DNA from: Bin5 sp965218625
GTDB taxonomy: Bacteria > Chloroflexota > Anaerolineae > Caldilineales > Caldilineaceae
NCBI GenBank assembly: GCA_965218625.1
Contig: CBDCLG010000020.1
Coordinates: 310,001 to 374,000 of the forward strand
Length of the DNA stretch: 64,000 nt
Direction of reading: 5' to 3'
The notes below the pieces were generated by a model. It made no database searches. It was not told the origin of the DNA and saw only the letters and a program-made list of their open reading frames with translations. This document shows, piece after piece, positions 50,483-59,385 of the stretch. The number at the start of each line of letters is the position of its first letter. Position 1 is the first letter of the stretch. A program made the position numbers and the translations under genes.

Positions 50483-51913
50483 TCACTTGCGGTCAAAGCG
50501 GGCGACGAGAGTAACTTGCGAGTGTTGGGGCTGAAGGTCTACCGGCTGGACGGCGGCAAGGCGATATCCGGCTTCGTCCACGCCCGCCAGGGCCCGAGCC
50601 AGGCGCGTCGGGTCGTCAGTAATCAGGCCGCAGCGGCGAATTCGCATACGCGTGAGCAGAGAAAACAGCTCCGGCTCGATGTGGCGACCGGGCGGGGCGA
50701 GCAAGGCGGCATCGAATCGGTATTCGGCGCGACGCAGCCTGCGGATCGTCGGCAGCATCGCGCCGTGCCAGGCGTCGGCGTTGTCCAGAACGGCCAAATT
50801 GGCGCGCAGGGCCGCCGCGCTCAGGTCTGCTTCCTCGACCGCGACAACCGTGGCGACCCGTTCCGCCAGGAGTGTCGTGCGTGCACCGATGCCGGCGCCC
50901 AGTTCCAGCAGATGTTCGAACGTTTTGAGTTCAAGGAGTTCCTCTGCCACGGACGCCAGGACCTCATCCGCCAGCAGATGACCGCTGGCTGGACTGTTGT
51001 CAACGGGCGGGTAAGCCGTCAGCCGACGGTCCGCGACCTGCACATCGTAGCTCCAGTCGCCCACCAGCAGTTCAAGAGAAGGATCTTCGGTTTCATGCAG
51101 CAGGAAGACGTTTACGGGCTGGTCGAGTTCGAGACTGGGTAGGTCGTCTCGGTCGCTGTGGAGAACAAGGACCCCTTTGTCGGTATCGCTCATCGGGCCG
51201 GCTGTGCCGCCGGTCGCCAGGGTGACGCCGAGTTGTGATCTGCCTTCCCGCCGATCTCCATGTTCACCGTTTTCATCACCATGGAATCCCGCAAAAAGCT
51301 CTGCAAGACGGTGATGGAACAGGGGACAGTCGTCGATAACCAGCCGCTCACCGTTGCGCGCCGGGAAGGTCAGTCGACCGGATTCCGCCAGGTCGAAGCG
51401 CATCTGTGTGCGGTAGCCGAAATCCAACACGGGGGGCGCGCCAGTGGTTGACTCGCTCTCCTGCGCGGCAATGCCGATCACCTCTGCAACCATCTTGTTT
51501 GCGATCTCTCTGCTCTTCTGCCTTGACTTGCCCAGCCGACCTTCGCGCGCAAGGATTTCGACGACGATCTCCCGCTTGAGGGCAAGTTGGCGCTCATAGT
51601 CGATCTGTTGCCACTGACAGCCGGCGCAGCCGGCGCGCCGCCAGGAGGGATTGAGGAGGCGTCCCTCGGCTGAGGTGACCGGATGAGGGGGGCCAAAGTG
51701 AGGGCAAGGAGCCTCGATACGATCGGGGCTTGCCTCGAGCACGCGGCGCAGGATGCCGCGCTGCCAGCGCTGCGCCTCGGAGACGATCTCCACTTCCACA
51801 ATCTCTCCTGGAATCGCATCGGCGACGAAAACCAGGCGGCCTTCTTCGTCGCGACCGATCGCCTCTCCGTTGGCAGCCATGCGCGTCAGTTCGACGGTAA
51901 CAGTCGCATTCAT
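50483..51913 (-). CDS. TrmA/RlmD-like RNA methyltransferase homologue lacking the catalytic residues
   Basis: 476 residues. TRAM domain at about 1-60 (VELTRMAANGEAIGRDEEGR). An Fe-S cluster set follows: CPHFG, then CAGCQWQQIDYERQL and later DDCPLFHHRL. Finally comes a Rossmann methyltransferase domain with LLELGAGIGARTTLLAERV. The active-site motifs of the TrmA/RumA class are lost: DPPR.G is APPGRH, the nucleophile S-C-N-P-A-T is T-D-D-P-T-R, and the F-P-H-T-x-H-V-E motif is QPQHSQVT. It probably binds RNA and SAM without methylating uracil; a diverged activity is the alternative. ATG 51913 starts the TRAM domain. Confidence 0.75.
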   Translation of the reverse strand: MNATVTVELTRMAANGEAIGRDEEGRLVFVADAIPGEIVEVEIVSEAQRWQRGILRRVLEASPDRIEAPCPHFGPPHPVTSAEGRLLNPSWRRAGCAGCQWQQIDYERQLALKREIVVEILAREGRLGKSRQKSREIANKMVAEVIGIAAQESESTTGAPPVLDFGYRTQMRFDLAESGRLTFPARNGERLVIDDCPLFHHRLAELFAGFHGDENGEHGDRREGRSQLGVTLATGGTAGPMSDTDKGVLVLHSDRDDLPSLELDQPVNVFLLHETEDPSLELLVGDWSYDVQVADRRLTAYPPVDNSPASGHLLADEVLASVAEELLELKTFEHLLELGAGIGARTTLLAERVATVVAVEEADLSAAALRANLAVLDNADAWHGAMLPTIRRLRRAEYRFDAALLAPPGRHIEPELFSLLTRMRIRRCGLITDDPTRLARALAGVDEAGYRLAAVQPVDLQPQHSQVTLVARFDRK

Positions 51914-51977
51914 CGCTGCATTGTACCCCGCGAGCAAGAGGCGGCCAACCGTCGAGAGTAAACTTTGAGCGCGTTGC

Positions 51978-52006
51978 TTGTACACGGGATTGACAGTTAG
52001 TATACT
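51978..52006 (+). promoter_or_regulatory. Candidate sigma-70 promoter of the LysM protein gene
   Basis: TTGTAC at 51978, 17-bp spacer, TATACT at 52001, 101 bp upstream of ATG 52107. Confidence 0.45.
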
Positions 52007-52106
52007 AAAGGGCACCCCTTTAATCGTCGGCGTCAGGTCCCGGCTTTCGGGCAGGCGCTGGCACTGCAGGTGTAAGGTTGACTCTTCATATTCGCAGGAG
52101 TATGCG

Positions 52107-55025
52107 ATGAAGCTGGCGTTGCGACTGGCGTTCCTTTCGATCGCGCTCGTTTTCCTGGTGCAGATCGTTACCGTTTCGGCGCAGGAAAACGGCTATACAT
52201 ACACGGTGCAGCCGGGAGACAGCTGGCCGCTGGTCGCCCGACGGGTCGGTCTGACGGTGAGCCAGCTACAGGAAGCAAACCCGGAATCGATCCGCCCAAA
52301 TGGCTGGCTCATCGTCGGGGAAAGGCTCTTCATTCCCAATACACCCCGTTGGAAGGATAGATTTTATATCGTGCAGCGAGGGGAGGGGTGGATCTCGGTT
52401 GCAGGGAAATTCGATATATCGGTGGACGAATTGCAGGCGGCCAACCCCAAACAGCTGCGCCCTGACAATGCGCTGATTGTAGGTGAGCGCCTCCTGATCC
52501 CGGCCCTGCTGCCGACGCCTACCGGAGAGGCCCTACCCGTTGTACCGTTGCCGGCGGGCACACCAGCGGCCGGAGGCGACGGTCTGTCCATGGAGCCCAC
52601 GAGTGAGCCGGCGCCGTTTTTTGGTCCACGCATCAGCCTGCCTGTGCCCACACGCGTTACCCTTCCCCCGTGCCCGGGCTCGACCGACGACCTGGGCCCG
52701 GCGCTGACCGACCTTTTCGGTATACCCGCGGCCAACCGCTACGCCCAACTCACCTCCTTTCTGGCGGATTGCGGGGCCGACCTGAAAATGTTGACGAGTG
52801 CCGACCTCAACGCCGATCACGTCGATGACGCAGTTCTTGTCTATACCCCGAGCGGACCCGGTAACGAAGTCGCGAGATCGACAGCCACTCGGAGCGGTGG
52901 CAGGTCGCCCGGTGGAGACGGCAACCAGCAGGAACTGGTGATTCTCAGCGGCGGCAAGGCCCATTCGTTGAGTTTCGCAGCCACCGCCAACGGTACGATA
53001 GAACTGCTGGCCACAGAGGACATCAATGGTGACAACCGGACCGACGTTGTCTGGGCCGATACCGTCTGCGGGGCCAACACCTGCTTCCTCACAGTCCACG
53101 TCCGCAGCTGGGACGGCGTGGCATGGCGGGACTGGACCAAAGGCACGATCACGATGGCATCGGCCAACGTGTCTCTGATCGATAGCAGTGGCAGCGGAGA
53201 GATTAAGGAGCTTCACCTTACCGGAGGGGAGTACACGGGGGCCGATGCCGGCCCACAGCGCAAGCGCACAGCTGTTTGGACCAGCACAGGCGGCGCGCCC
53301 TATGCCTTGAACGACGAAATCTTTGCGTCCAGCGACTGCCTCTATCACAGCCTGCTCGACGCCAACAGGGCCTTAACCGACGAACGCTACCTGGAAAAGG
53401 CGCAGTGGCTCTACACCGATGTGGCGGAAAACGAAAGTCTGAAAGCCTGCTGGAATCGTCCTGACGAACTGTCCGAACTGCAGAGCTTTGCCCTGTTCCG
53501 ATTGGCTGTCATCATGGGCTATCTCAAGAATCCGATAGAAGCTATCTCTCTTGTGCAGCGGCTGGAAGCCGAGTACGCCGAGCAAATCTACGCCGGCGTG
53601 GCCCGGCGCTGGCTCGACAACTACCTGCTGACCGGCGACCCGCGTTCCGCCTGCAAAGTTGTGCGCGTCTACGCCGAGGTTATGCCGGGGGTTGTCGATA
53701 TTCTGGCCGATTACGGATACGCAAATCCAACATTCGCCGCAAAGGATGTCTGCCCAATCCTGGAGCTGGCGCCGCCGGAGGAGCCTGAGCCGAACGTCGT
53801 TCAGATCGAAGGGTTGCCGGATTGCCCGTCCACTGCCGTAGACTACCTGGCCGCTTTCCCCGCGGCCGTGAACCTGGCTTCAACGGCCTCCACCGGTAGC
53901 GAAGGCCAGCAGAACGCGCCCACCCTCTCGGAATCGATAGAAGCCTGGCTGCGTTCCTGCGGCGCACTGAGCGACGAACGGGGCGGCCTGTTATTCCATG
54001 ACCTGAACCAGGACGGTCTGAAAGATCTCATCGCGGCCCCGGCGGTCTCCGGCACTGACGGCTATGGGCGCGACGGCGCAGAAGGCGTATTCATGATTCT
54101 TCACCAGCAGGATGACGGAAGCTATCAGACAGCCTATGACCCGGAGGAGCGCGGCGAGCCGACAATCCTGGCCTTGGGCGATGCCAATGGCGACGGCCGA
54201 CCCGATTTGGTCTGGCAACGCGAGCGCTGCACGACTTACTGTCTGCTGCACGTGAAGGCGATTACCTGGGACGGCGTGAGCGGCAGCTACCGATCGGTGC
54301 TGGGAACTGACGCCACGATCGCCGAAGGTACAGCCCTGGTTGATGTTGCAAGCGTTGACGGGTCGGCCTTGCCGCAAATCCGCCGTCTGTGGCTGCGCGG
54401 CGGCGTTAGCGGCATGGACGAGGACGGGCTGGCCGTCTCCCATACTGAAATCTGGTACAGCGTGGACGGCTCGCCTCTGCGGCGCTACACATGGTCGTAT
54501 GACCGTACCGACGAAGCCAGCAACTGCTTAGGGCTGCGGCTGATAGAAGCGAACGTGGCGCTCCAGGCAGCCGGACAGAGAGGAGACCCGTCCGGCTATG
54601 TAATGGCGATTGAGATGTACAGGGAGATCCTCGAATCGCCGACACTGAAGCCATGCAGCACGCAGGGCACGGATCCGGAAGATGAGATGGCGCTGCTGCG
54701 TGGGCTGGCGAACTTCCGCCTGGTGCAGGCTCTGACCTTGAATGACGAAAGGTCAGAGGCCGATGCGCTACTGGAAAGCCTTGCCGAGGAGCAGCCGGAA
54801 AACAGATATGTCAGAGCGGCCCGCTCCTGGTTGACCGCCTACTATTCAGTGCCCAACCCGGTGGCGGCCTGCGCGGCAGTCATGTCGGTCTTCCTGGACA
54901 GTCCCGAACTGTGGCAGATTACGGAAGAGTTCGGCGATGACCATCCGGCGCTCAATGTCCGGCAGGTCTGCCATGTGCCGGGCAGCGGCGAGCAGTCCGA
55001 GTTGCGACTCACTCCGAACTGGTGA
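52107..55025 (+). CDS. Large secreted LysM protein with a duplicated repeat module
   Basis: 972 residues. Signal peptide 1-25 (cleaved after VSA), LysM 1 at about 31-76 (YTVQPGDSWPLVARRVGLTV), LysM 2 at about 84-131, Pro/Thr linker. Then comes one module twice: an FG-GAP/VCBS-like acidic loop set (DLNADHVDDAVL; EDINGDNRTDVVW, and later DLNQDGLKDLIA; DANGDGRPDLVW), a Cys-containing strand, and a TPR-like helical array (ALTDERYLEKAQWLYTDVAE; YVMAIEMYREILESPTLKPC). Each module ends with DVCPI or QVCHVP. LysM binds peptidoglycan, so this is a wall-attached protein; the acidic loops suggest calcium binding. ATG 52107 follows CGCAGGAGTATGCG. Its last 17 bases overlap the convergent glycosyltransferase gene. 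Confidence 0.8.
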   Translation: MKLALRLAFLSIALVFLVQIVTVSAQENGYTYTVQPGDSWPLVARRVGLTVSQLQEANPESIRPNGWLIVGERLFIPNTPRWKDRFYIVQRGEGWISVAGKFDISVDELQAANPKQLRPDNALIVGERLLIPALLPTPTGEALPVVPLPAGTPAAGGDGLSMEPTSEPAPFFGPRISLPVPTRVTLPPCPGSTDDLGPALTDLFGIPAANRYAQLTSFLADCGADLKMLTSADLNADHVDDAVLVYTPSGPGNEVARSTATRSGGRSPGGDGNQQELVILSGGKAHSLSFAATANGTIELLATEDINGDNRTDVVWADTVCGANTCFLTVHVRSWDGVAWRDWTKGTITMASANVSLIDSSGSGEIKELHLTGGEYTGADAGPQRKRTAVWTSTGGAPYALNDEIFASSDCLYHSLLDANRALTDERYLEKAQWLYTDVAENESLKACWNRPDELSELQSFALFRLAVIMGYLKNPIEAISLVQRLEAEYAEQIYAGVARRWLDNYLLTGDPRSACKVVRVYAEVMPGVVDILADYGYANPTFAAKDVCPILELAPPEEPEPNVVQIEGLPDCPSTAVDYLAAFPAAVNLASTASTGSEGQQNAPTLSESIEAWLRSCGALSDERGGLLFHDLNQDGLKDLIAAPAVSGTDGYGRDGAEGVFMILHQQDDGSYQTAYDPEERGEPTILALGDANGDGRPDLVWQRERCTTYCLLHVKAITWDGVSGSYRSVLGTDATIAEGTALVDVASVDGSALPQIRRLWLRGGVSGMDEDGLAVSHTEIWYSVDGSPLRRYTWSYDRTDEASNCLGLRLIEANVALQAAGQRGDPSGYVMAIEMYREILESPTLKPCSTQGTDPEDEMALLRGLANFRLVQALTLNDERSEADALLESLAEEQPENRYVRAARSWLTAYYSVPNPVAACAAVMSVFLDSPELWQITEEFGDDHPALNVRQVCHVPGSGEQSELRLTPNW

Positions 55026-56037
55026 TCACCGGCGCGCCGGCGGCCATAGCTTCCAGCAACATCATGCCAAATCCCTCATAGGTGCTGGGGAAAAGGAACG
55101 CAGTCGCGCCTGCATAGAGTTGCGCCTTGTCTGCCTCATCAACCCACCCGATGAAGCGCACACAGTCGGTCAGCTCAAGCTGACGTACAAGCCTTTGCGG
55201 GTCCGGGAAGATCTCGGCGTCGACGCTTGGTAGCGGGCCCGCCAGCACCAGGTGCACTTCAGGGTCCCCGCCCTCATCCAGGTAGCGCCGATAGGCGCGC
55301 ACGATGCCCAAAACGTTCTTTCGCTCGTCAAATCCACCCAGATAAAGAAAATATCGTTCCGGCAGCGCGTAATTCTCGCGCAACGCGTGTCGCGCGTCAG
55401 TTCCGCGATCGCTGGCCAGATCGACGCACGATGCGGCATGCGACTTGGGTAAGCCCGTGTCATTTGGGCCGTGGTGAACTGCGAAGACGCGATCAGCCGA
55501 AAGCTTCAAATGTGCGATGATGTCCTGTTTGCCCGCCTCGCTGACCGTCAAAACGGCCGCGCTGCGCCGGGCCGATTGGCCGACCAGCCAGGTGTACAGG
55601 GCACCGGGCCATCCGCCTCGATAGGCAGGCAGAAGCAAAGGAATCAAGTCGTGGACAGTGACCACGGTAGGGACGGGCTGCCAGAGGGGCGCCGCCCAAT
55701 AGGGAATCAGCAGCAGATCCGCTTGCAGACGCCGGGCCCAAATGGGTACTGTTACCTGCTCCCAAAAGAGCTTCGCCATCTGTCGCGGCATCGGCGGAGG
55801 CGGCGCAATGATAGTCGATCCAGGAAACTGCTGCGCGTCACCGGACATGGCGCCTGGCAGGAGCAGCGTAAAGTTGGGCGCGACTTCCCCGTCAACCCCT
55901 TGCGCTGGCGCATACCGGCTGCTGGCGTCTTCGGTCTGCGCAGTCAACGACATCAGCTGGGGCAATAACCGGTTGACATATTGACCGCTGCCGGTGCCGG
56001 GCTGCCCCCAGAACCAACCGCTGACGACTATGCGCAT
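55009..56037 (-). CDS. Glycosyltransferase family 4 protein, C-terminally truncated
   Basis: 342 residues of a GT-B glycosyltransferase. N-terminal domain: VVSGWFWGQPGTGSGQYVNR, then LLIPYWAAPLWQPVPTVVTV, HDLIPLLLPAYRGG. C-terminal domain: YFLYLGGFDERKNVLGIVRA, VHLVLAGPLP, FIGWVDEADKAQLYAGATAF and FLFPSTYEGFGMMLLEAMAA with GAPVITSSE. It then stops, where family members continue for some 50 more residues (SLPE..GDAA...P). The stop lies 17 bp inside the convergent LysM gene, so the tail appears lost by a rearrangement or is replaced by the overlap. It may be inactive or altered. Confidence 0.75.
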   Translation of the reverse strand: MRIVVSGWFWGQPGTGSGQYVNRLLPQLMSLTAQTEDASSRYAPAQGVDGEVAPNFTLLLPGAMSGDAQQFPGSTIIAPPPPMPRQMAKLFWEQVTVPIWARRLQADLLLIPYWAAPLWQPVPTVVTVHDLIPLLLPAYRGGWPGALYTWLVGQSARRSAAVLTVSEAGKQDIIAHLKLSADRVFAVHHGPNDTGLPKSHAASCVDLASDRGTDARHALRENYALPERYFLYLGGFDERKNVLGIVRAYRRYLDEGGDPEVHLVLAGPLPSVDAEIFPDPQRLVRQLELTDCVRFIGWVDEADKAQLYAGATAFLFPSTYEGFGMMLLEAMAAGAPVITSSE

Positions 56038-56085
56038 GGCAAGTTCAGTGGATAGTGAATCGATCGGCAGGATTCTACCAAACGA

Positions 56086-57069
56086 CTAGCCTGGGTCCGC
56101 TGTCGTCCGGACCCACTCCACGGTTCGCCGCAATCCGTCCCGCAGATCAATCTCTGCTTCCCAGCCCAACTCCTGGCCCGCCTTGGCGCTGTCCAGCCAA
56201 GTCGCCCTCACTTCACCGGCAGGCCGGGGCAGATAGGCAGGTTTGCGACGATATCCTGTCAGTTCCGCAAGTAGCCGGTAGATGGTGTTGATCTCGGTAG
56301 GCTGTCCAGTACCCAGATTGTAGACGCCGCTGACGTCGGTCGCGACAGCCAGGACATTTGCCCTTGCGACGTCCTCCACATACACAAAATCGCGCACTTG
56401 GGCGCCATCGCCTGTAATGTGCGTGGGTCGGTCGGCAATCATGGCGCCGGCAAAAATGGCAACAACGCCGGCCTCGCCCATAATATCCTGCCGGGGACCG
56501 TAGACATTCGCATAACGCAGGATGACGTATGGGAGGCCGTAGTTCTGGCCGTACAGTTGGATGTAATGCTCGCAGCTGAGCTTATTGGCGCCGTAATTGT
56601 CCTTTGGCCTGGCGGGGCTCTTCTCGTTGAATGGCGGCGTCGCGGACTTGGGGGACGTCTTGCCTTCGGCCGCTTCGCTCTCCGACCGGTCATCGCCCTC
56701 GCCATAGACTGCGCCGCCAGTGCTGGCAAAGACAAATTTGCAGCAGCCATACTCCTTAGCCAGCTCGAGCAGGTGCAGCGTGCCGATTATGTTGACTTCG
56801 GCATAGGTGATCGGGTCCTTCATACTCTCACGCACATTCGCAAGGGCTGCTTGATGGACGATCGCCTGTGGACGCTCCACCGCAAATAGCTGCGCCAGCC
56901 CGGCCTGATCGCGCAGGTCGATTGCGTAGAATGGCGCGTCGGCAGGGAGATAGGCGCGCTTGCCGGTCTGCAGGTTATCAAGAAAAACGGTCTCGTGCCC
57001 GGCATTCTGAAGCCAATGAACAACGTGGCTGCCGATAAACCCAGCTGCCCCCGTTACAAGGATTTTCAC
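56086..57069 (-). CDS. NAD-dependent sugar epimerase (UDP-glucose 4-epimerase-like)
   Basis: 327 residues of an extended SDR. NAD site TGAAGFIGSHVVHWLQNAGH, active-site Ser in ASTGGAVYGEG and Tyr/Lys in NYGANKLSCEHY, with LRYANVYGPRQ and an FVYVEDVARANVLA segment typical of GalE- and UDP-glucuronate epimerase-type enzymes. It interconverts nucleotide sugars. Located 48 bp upstream of the truncated glycosyltransferase on the same strand, so both likely act in surface polysaccharide formation. Confidence 0.9.
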   Translation of the reverse strand: MKILVTGAAGFIGSHVVHWLQNAGHETVFLDNLQTGKRAYLPADAPFYAIDLRDQAGLAQLFAVERPQAIVHQAALANVRESMKDPITYAEVNIIGTLHLLELAKEYGCCKFVFASTGGAVYGEGDDRSESEAAEGKTSPKSATPPFNEKSPARPKDNYGANKLSCEHYIQLYGQNYGLPYVILRYANVYGPRQDIMGEAGVVAIFAGAMIADRPTHITGDGAQVRDFVYVEDVARANVLAVATDVSGVYNLGTGQPTEINTIYRLLAELTGYRRKPAYLPRPAGEVRATWLDSAKAGQELGWEAEIDLRDGLRRTVEWVRTTADPG

Positions 57070-57162
57070 TCGGCGCTCCTCTTCGGATTCAACCGCTCCA
57101 GAGAGTCCAGTATAAGGAGTTCCGTTGGAAAGGAGAAATCAGGCCGGGCGCGCCCCTGCTTT

Positions 57163-57190
57163 TGCGTTTCTTCCCGGCACCCGTATACTT
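57163..57190 (+). promoter_or_regulatory. Candidate promoter of the SsnA-like gene
   Basis: TTGCGT at 57163, 16-bp spacer, TATACT at 57185, 44 bp upstream of ATG 57235. Confidence 0.45.
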
Positions 57191-57234
57191 TATTGATCAG
57201 TGTCCGCTGAAGCTGTAGATATCCGGGACAGAGA

Positions 57235-58569
57235 ATGCTGATTCACAACGCGATCGTTATCACTTTTGACGACACAGAACGAATCCTTGCGGACGGCGCC
57301 GTCTACTTTCAAGAAGACGAGATCGTCGCGGTTGGCGAGAGCAGCGAACTGCTGAGCCGCTATCCCAACGCAGAGCGCTGGGACGCGCGCGGCAAACTGC
57401 TGATGCCGGGCATGATCTGCGCCCATACACACTTCTACGGCGCCTTCGCCAGGGGAATGTATATTCCCGGCGAACCTGCCAAAGACTTTCCCGAAATCCT
57501 GCAAAAACTGTGGTGGCCTCTGGACCGCTCGCTGAACCTGGACGGCGTTCAAAGCTCGGCCGAGGTCTGCCTCGTTGACGCCATCCGCAACGGGACGACC
57601 ACGCTCATCGATCACCATGCCAGTCAAAACGCAATTGACGGCAGCCTCGACGCCATCGCCGCGGCGGTGGATGCCAGCGGATTGCGGGCGGCGCTCTGCT
57701 ACGAGGTGACGGACCGGGACGGTCCGGCGGCGGCGCAGGCGGGCATCGGCGAGAATGTGCGCTTCGCCAACCGGCTTGCCGGCGGCGGCAGCGAGTCAGC
57801 CCGCATAGCGGCCACTTTCGGCCTGCATGCCAGCATGACGCTCTCCGACGAGACGCTCGAAGCCTGCCGAGGCGAGAGCAATCGCTTCCACGTCCACGTG
57901 GCCGAACATCAGGCGGACGCCTGGGACAGCCTGAGCCGAAGCGGTGCGCGCACGGTCGAGCGGCTGCATAGTTTTGGCGTCACCGGTCCCGAAAGTATTT
58001 TTGCGCACTGCATTCATATCGACGCCTGGGAGATTGCGCTACTGCGCGAAACGCGAACGTTCGTTTCGCACCAGCCCCGTTCCAACATGAATAACGCAGT
58101 TGGCGCGGCCAGCGTGCCGGCAATGCTGCGGGGCGGGATGCCCGTCTGCCTGGGGAACGATGGGTTCAGTAACGATATGTTCGCCGAAATGAAGGTGACC
58201 GACCAATTGCACAAGGTGACCAGCGGCGACCCGCGCACGCTCGGCGCGGACAAAGTAGCGCAGATGGCGGTCCACAATAACCGTGCGCTGGCCAGCGCCT
58301 TTTTCGAGAAGCCGGTTGGCATCCTGGCTCCCGGCGCGTTTGCCGACATCGTCTTGCTCGACTATTTCCCCCCGACACCGTTGCACCGCGACAATCTGCC
58401 TTGGCACATTCTGTTCGGTATAGGTGGCGGACACGTCCACAGCACGATCTGTCACGGCCGTGTGCTGATGCGGGATAGGGCGTTGCTCACGCTGGACGAG
58501 GAAGAGATTACTGCCCGCAGCCGCGAACACGCGCAGGAAACATGGAAACGGTTCGAGAGCGGCGCCTAG
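57235..58569 (+). CDS. ssnA: Metal-dependent aminohydrolase, SsnA-like
   Basis: 444 residues of the amidohydrolase superfamily. The metal HxH motif lies in MICAHTHFYGAFARGM, the further His ligands in HVHVAEHQADA and FAHCIHID, and the Asp ligand in CLGNDGFSNDMF. VLGILAPGAFADIVLLDY-like and GGHVHSTICHGRVLM complete it. SsnA enzymes are linked to selenium-dependent and purine or xanthine catabolic gene sets in other bacteria; the actual substrate here is not known. Start at ATG 57235, 45 bp after a good promoter match. Confidence 0.8.
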   Translation: MLIHNAIVITFDDTERILADGAVYFQEDEIVAVGESSELLSRYPNAERWDARGKLLMPGMICAHTHFYGAFARGMYIPGEPAKDFPEILQKLWWPLDRSLNLDGVQSSAEVCLVDAIRNGTTTLIDHHASQNAIDGSLDAIAAAVDASGLRAALCYEVTDRDGPAAAQAGIGENVRFANRLAGGGSESARIAATFGLHASMTLSDETLEACRGESNRFHVHVAEHQADAWDSLSRSGARTVERLHSFGVTGPESIFAHCIHIDAWEIALLRETRTFVSHQPRSNMNNAVGAASVPAMLRGGMPVCLGNDGFSNDMFAEMKVTDQLHKVTSGDPRTLGADKVAQMAVHNNRALASAFFEKPVGILAPGAFADIVLLDYFPPTPLHRDNLPWHILFGIGGGHVHSTICHGRVLMRDRALLTLDEEEITARSREHAQETWKRFESGA

Positions 58570-58675
58570 TGTCCAGTTGTTCCCCTAATACTTTCTCTCT
58601 CAATGATGTTTCGCCGGCCAACAGGTCTTCGCATTCCAAATGCTTCAGACCTGAATCTGACCAGGGGGACTGGAG

Positions 58676-59371
58676 TTGAAACCGCAAAACCAAGACAGAG
58701 AACCGGATGCCGGCCTTCCCACACTGGCCGTTATTGGGGGCACAGGCGCGGAAGGTTCCGGGCTGGCGTTGCGCTGGGCCGCCGCGGGCTATCCGGTCCT
58801 GATCGGCAGCCGCAGTCGCGACAAGGCGAAATCGACTGCCGCTGAACTGTCCGCGCTGCTGCCCGGGGAAGAACTGACCATTGGCGGGGATACCAACGCG
58901 GGCGCGGCTGAAGCGGCCGATGTAGTCATTCTCAGCGTCCCATACGACTCCCAGAGCGGAATCATAGAGCAGATTCGAGCAGGCTGCCAGGGTAAAACAG
59001 TTGTCAGCGTCGTCGTTCCGCTCAAGCCACCCCGCGTGAGCCGAGTTTGGCGCCCGCCGGCAGGGTCTGCAGCCGAAGAAGCGCAGGCGTTGCTCGGCGG
59101 AAGTGCGCGGCTGGTGGCGGCATTTCAAAACATCAGCGCCACACACCTGAAGGAGCTGGAACACGCAGTCGACTGCGACATTCTGGTCACCGGAGACGAC
59201 AAAGGGGCGAAAGGGACAGCGATTGAACTGGCCCAGGCCGCAGGGATGCGGGGCATTGACGCCGGCCCCCTCGTCAATAGCGGCGTCAGCGAAGGGTTGA
59301 CCGCTGTCCTCATTGGCGTCAACATGCGCCACAAAGTGAAGGGCAGTGGGATTCGAATCACCGGCGTTTAG
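58676..59371 (+). CDS. npdG: NADPH-dependent F420 oxidoreductase
   Basis: 231 residues. NADP-binding TLAVIGGTGAEGSGLALRWA, then GSRSRDKAKSTAAEL, VVILSVPYDSQSGIIEQI, a VVVPLKPPRV segment, SARLVAAFQNISATHLKELE and a C-terminal GLTAVLIGVNMRHKVKGSGI. This pattern is the F420:NADPH oxidoreductase family, which transfers hydride between NADPH and coenzyme F420. The start is TTG 58676. It implies that the organism makes or uses F420. It is followed after 14 bp by the helicase gene. Confidence 0.85.
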   Translation: MKPQNQDREPDAGLPTLAVIGGTGAEGSGLALRWAAAGYPVLIGSRSRDKAKSTAAELSALLPGEELTIGGDTNAGAAEAADVVILSVPYDSQSGIIEQIRAGCQGKTVVSVVVPLKPPRVSRVWRPPAGSAAEEAQALLGGSARLVAAFQNISATHLKELEHAVDCDILVTGDDKGAKGTAIELAQAAGMRGIDAGPLVNSGVSEGLTAVLIGVNMRHKVKGSGIRITGV

Positions 59372-59385
59372 ACACGATTGAAGGT

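Noticed and set aside
51991..52006. TTGACA followed by TATACT near 51991
   Set aside because: The spacing is only 5 bp; the TTGTAC box 17 bp before TATACT fits better.
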